Assembly (NCBI GenBank): GCA_034409565.1
Contig: DAOUMS010000008.1
Span: 135,266 to 199,265, forward strand
Source of the DNA: E44-bin89 sp034409565
GTDB taxonomy: Bacteria; Chloroflexota; Dehalococcoidia; Dehalococcoidales; RBG-16-60-22
Direction: 5' to 3'
DNA length: 64,000 nt
Shown: piece after piece, positions 62,336 through 64,000 of the stretch
How positions within the stretch are numbered: the stretch's first letter is position 1
Layout: every line of letters begins with the position of its first letter
The notes under the pieces: generated by a model
Seen by the model: only the letters and a program-made list of their open reading frames with translations
What the model was told of the DNA's origin: nothing
The model's database searches: none
Position numbers and translations under genes: made by a program

Positions 62336-62698
62336 ATGGAAAAGACATGGAAGCCTATAGTGGCAGGTATTCTAGACATAATCTCCGGAGCCGTTGGTCT
62401 AATTTCAGTCGTTGGTTTGATTATCGCTATTGGTATCACTGGAGGTTTTTATATCCCTGGAATGGAGTATATACCTAAGTTTGTCCCGTCTCTTCTAACA
62501 GGTATAGCTGTTCCTTTAGCCATTTTTTCAATAATGTCTTTAGTAGGCGGTATATATGCAGTCCAAAGAAAGATATGGGGTTTGGCACTTGCTGGTTCAA
62601 TTACTGCGATATTCGCTTCAATTCCGTTACTGGGTGGGCTACCAGTCGGAATTACAGCAACAATACTAACGGCATTATCTAAGAATGAGTTTGAATAG
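62336..62698 (+). CDS. Four-helix membrane protein (120 aa), paralogue of 59675-60013
   Basis: A 120-residue protein with KPIVAGILDIISGAVGLIS, a loop with MEYIPKFVPSLL, IFSIMSLVGGIYAVQRK and the ending ALSKNEFE. Same layout and length as the protein 2.7 kb upstream, so the pair probably arose by duplication of a cassette. Ribosome site AGGAGAAGTAAA. Confidence 0.75.
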   Translation: MEKTWKPIVAGILDIISGAVGLISVVGLIIAIGITGGFYIPGMEYIPKFVPSLLTGIAVPLAIFSIMSLVGGIYAVQRKIWGLALAGSITAIFASIPLLGGLPVGITATILTALSKNEFE

Positions 62699-62701
62699 GC
62701 T

Positions 62702-62730
62702 AAAAAACTAACTGGCAGGTGTAGATTCAA
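62702..62730 (-). repeat. tRNA-3'-end-like repeat, copy 9, decayed
   Basis: AAAAAACTAACTGGCAGG then TGTAGATTCAA: keeps the A-run, ACTGGCAG and ATTCAA words of the core. Confidence 0.45.
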
Positions 62731-62791
62731 ATAGGCAAAAGATGAAATACATCAGTTATAATAGAGGTAAATCGAAACGGGAGTTTGTGTA

Positions 62792-62986
62792 ATGGAAGGA
62801 TACGCAATTGGTTTAGCCATAGGTCTTGGAGCTGGTATTGCTATTGGCATTTCTATAGGAAGGAAGCAAAAACCCTGGTCTGAATTAACTTCTGGAGAAA
62901 GGAAAACAAGAATTATTTCCATCGTTGCAGGCGGTGTCTTATTTGTTGCCGGCGTTGCGGTTTTCTTAATTAGGTTCTTATCTTGA
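62792..62986 (+). CDS. Glycine-zipper small membrane protein (64 aa)
   Basis: A 64-residue protein. First helix is a glycine zipper (IGLAIGLGAGIAIGISIG), then a short basic loop and a second helix (SIVAGGVLFVAGVAVFLI). Similar in style to the protein at 63633. Unknown function. Confidence 0.65.
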   Translation: MEGYAIGLAIGLGAGIAIGISIGRKQKPWSELTSGERKTRIISIVAGGVLFVAGVAVFLIRFLS

Positions 62987-62994
62987 TTGAAGCT

Positions 62995-63037
62995 GATAAA
63001 AGCTGGCCGCGTGTGGATTTAAATCGCCGACCAGGGA
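62995..63037 (-). repeat. tRNA-3'-end-like repeat, copy 10
   Basis: GGCCGCGTGTGGATTTAAATC then CGCCGACCAGGGA: nearly identical to copy 8 over the second half. Confidence 0.65.
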
Positions 63038-63079
63038 TTTAAGATTCCAGGCAGCCCCTAAGAGCGCCGAAAAAATAAT

Positions 63080-63104
63080 TAAGCCTCGTACAAATCGAGG
63101 CTTA
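63080..63104 (-). terminator. Rho-independent terminator (minus strand)
   Basis: TAAGCCTCG-N7-CGAGGCTTA; on the minus strand the hairpin is followed by AATTATTTTTTC. It closes the small minus-strand gene at 63141-63302. Confidence 0.65.
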
Positions 63105-63127
63105 CTCTTAATATCCCAAACCCAGAT

Positions 63128-63153
63128 TCTTAGGCTAAGCCTAGCCTAAGAAC
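63128..63153. repeat. 10-bp inverted repeat with AAGCCT loop
   Basis: TTCTTAGGCT, loop AAGCCT, AGCCTAAGAA. It spans the stop codon of the minus-strand ORF and may form a hairpin in its mRNA end. Confidence 0.55.
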
Positions 63154-63302
63154 CCGAAAAATTTGGTTAAACCGGTTGCTTGTAAGAACAGCACACTTGC
63201 ACCACTTATAAGAGAGAGCACAATTACAATTGCGAAAAATCTCTCCAATAGGCTTGCCGTCTGCCATCTCCCTTTACCTATAGATTCCGCCTTAATCTCT
63301 AT
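63141..63302 (-). CDS. Small membrane protein with an apparent AUA start (53 aa)
   Basis: A minus-strand 53-codon frame: a basic N-terminus (IEIKAESIGKGRWQ), one hydrophobic segment (FFAIVIVLSLISGASVLFLQ) and a short end. AAGGAGG sits six bases before an ATA codon, with ATT two codons later; no ATG/GTG/TTG is near. A T-tailed terminator follows. The start may be non-canonical, or the ATA may be a base error for ATG. Confidence 0.45.
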   Translation of the reverse strand: MEIKAESIGKGRWQTASLLERFFAIVIVLSLISGASVLFLQATGLTKFFGFLG

Positions 63303-63573
63303 GTTTCGCCTCCTTTCTTAAAAATAAGCATCAGCCGCCATGAGCAAAAGAGTTGGTTAAACGCGTTGATAGGAACGTCAAGAGTGAAAACTTGAAAACT
63401 GGGGGTTAAGAACAAAACAAGCAAGTCCAACCCAGCCTCTACAACCGCTCAACTATGCTGAATTATACCACAATGGATTCTTGTATTCAAATTCGAGACG
63501 GCCTCGCAAACTTATGCTACCTTGTTGCCTGCGCGGATATAGTGAGCAATGCTATCGAGGGTAAGGGGAGTAA

Positions 63574-63603
63574 TAATAACTGGCCACGGGGTGGATTCGA
63601 ACC
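63574..63603 (-). repeat. tRNA-3'-end-like repeat, copy 11
   Basis: AATAACTGGCCACGGGGTGG then ATTCGAACC. Right-most copy; a full tRNA gene, if any, would have to lie beyond the window. Confidence 0.6.
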
Positions 63604-63632
63604 AGTGTTACTTTACCTAAAATATACTGAGT

Positions 63633-63815
63633 TTACCTGCCAAATATAAGCCGCGTTATTGCCATGGCTAGAAAACCGGCGCCCAAACCAATGAAAAGAC
63701 CCTGCACAAGGTGCCCTAGCGCCCAACCAATCCCCGTGCCAATAAACAAACCCGCTGGAATAAATAGTCCACTATTTGCCCATCGCTTCTTGGATGCCTC
63801 AGTCTCGTTGCTCAA
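63633..63815 (-). CDS. Glycine-zipper small membrane protein (60 aa)
   Basis: A 60-residue protein: polar N-terminus (MSNETEASKKRWANSG), then GLFIPAGLFIGTGIGWALGH and a second Gly-rich helix LFIGLGAGFLAMAIT. TTG start at 63813-63815, eight bases after AAGGAGG. Not assigned; resembles AtpI-like or glycine-zipper proteins. Confidence 0.65.
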   Translation of the reverse strand: MSNETEASKKRWANSGLFIPAGLFIGTGIGWALGHLVQGLFIGLGAGFLAMAITRLIFGR

Positions 63816-64000
63816 CTCTCTTACCTCCTTCCAGTACTATTTAGTGTATCAAATACGTCAACAAGTTCAAAAGCTGCTTGATATGATTAAGGGCATGCCA
63901 TAAAAAGAATGAGCTTGAGTGTAATCTCCGTTTAACTTTCTACCTTATTGTTCACTGTCGACGGGTTTGACATTGGTATGACATTGGCGTACTCTACATA

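Noticed and set aside
56471..63603. Complete tRNA genes at the repeat positions
   Set aside because: Only the T-arm and acceptor-like part is recognisable; D-arm, anticodon arm and 5' acceptor strand are missing, and no CCA follows.
56471..63603. CRISPR array
   Set aside because: Repeat copies are 0.3-1.3 kb apart, degenerate, and separated by genes rather than short spacers; no cas gene is present.
63932..64000. Possible end of an integrase or other gene on the minus strand at the right edge
   Set aside because: Two frames are open for about 20 codons, but neither shows a recognisable motif in so short a piece; an integrase here would matter for the array but cannot be supported.

Overview
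The window looks like a chromosome segment of a strictly anaerobic bacterium with an acetogen-like, ferredoxin- and flavin-based energy metabolism. Gene content resembles sediment or subsurface Chloroflexota (Dehalococcoidia-like): TRAP uptake, indolepyruvate oxidoreductase, two Hdr/Mvh sets, methylene-THF reductase parts, C_GCAxxG protein and selenocysteine use. That taxonomic placement is inference from gene content. Four genes are interrupted by an in-frame UGA that is best read as selenocysteine (hdrA, two mvhD copies and selD), so those apparent broken ORFs are intact genes.

Layout. (1) 1-7163, minus strand: an IclR-regulated catabolic cluster with a TRAP transporter (dctPQM), a metal-dependent cyclase/hydrolase, an epimerase, an SDR dehydrogenase and a DUF169 protein cut by the window edge. 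(2) 7447-8787: a lipoprotein serpin. (3) 8996-17630, plus strand: iorAB, an acyl-CoA synthetase, a small membrane protein, then hdrC-hdrB-hdrA(Sec)-mvhD(Sec). (4) 17783-28905: a C_GCAxxG protein, then a minus-strand cluster read as metF, histidine kinase, two response regulators, hdrC, hdrB, a giant hdrA fusion, mvhD(Sec) and metV. This matches the MetFV-HdrABC-MvhD set of acetogens. (5) 29269-33030, plus strand: cyclic-nucleotide-binding protein, hydrolase, LOG protein, zinc ribbon, ferredoxin and a hydrogenase maturation protease. (6) 33050-41254, minus strand: a complete 14-gene membrane-bound [NiFe] hydrogenase operon in the archaeal mbhA-N order. (7) 41530-56391: Lon-like protease, FMN reductase, stand-alone LigD phosphoesterase domain, superoxide dismutase, metallothionein-like protein, selenoprotein SelD, radical SAM protein, methyltransferase, DUF72, zinc ribbon, dhaKL, fumarylacetoacetase-family protein and a molybdopterin enzyme. 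(8) 56471-63815: a visibly more AT-rich zone of very small, mostly membrane proteins, punctuated by about ten same-orientation degenerate repeats that resemble the 3' end (T-arm plus acceptor strand) of a tRNA gene.

How it fits together: organic acids are taken up and oxidised (TRAP cluster, IorAB, acyl-CoA synthetase). Reduced ferredoxin can be re-oxidised by the Mbh hydrogenase with proton/Na+ translocation. The Hdr/Mvh complexes connect ferredoxin, NAD(P)H, thiol/disulfide and methylene-THF pools by flavin-based bifurcation. Selenium supply (SelD) serves the Hdr/Mvh selenoproteins. CRP/FNR-type operators sit in front of superoxide dismutase and of the genes next to the hydrogenase, suggesting redox-linked control.

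The most unusual region is the tRNA-3'-end-like repeat array at the right end. It reads like a cassette array or a stack of scars from repeated tRNA-directed integration, each interval holding one to a few tiny genes. No integrase is visible in the window.
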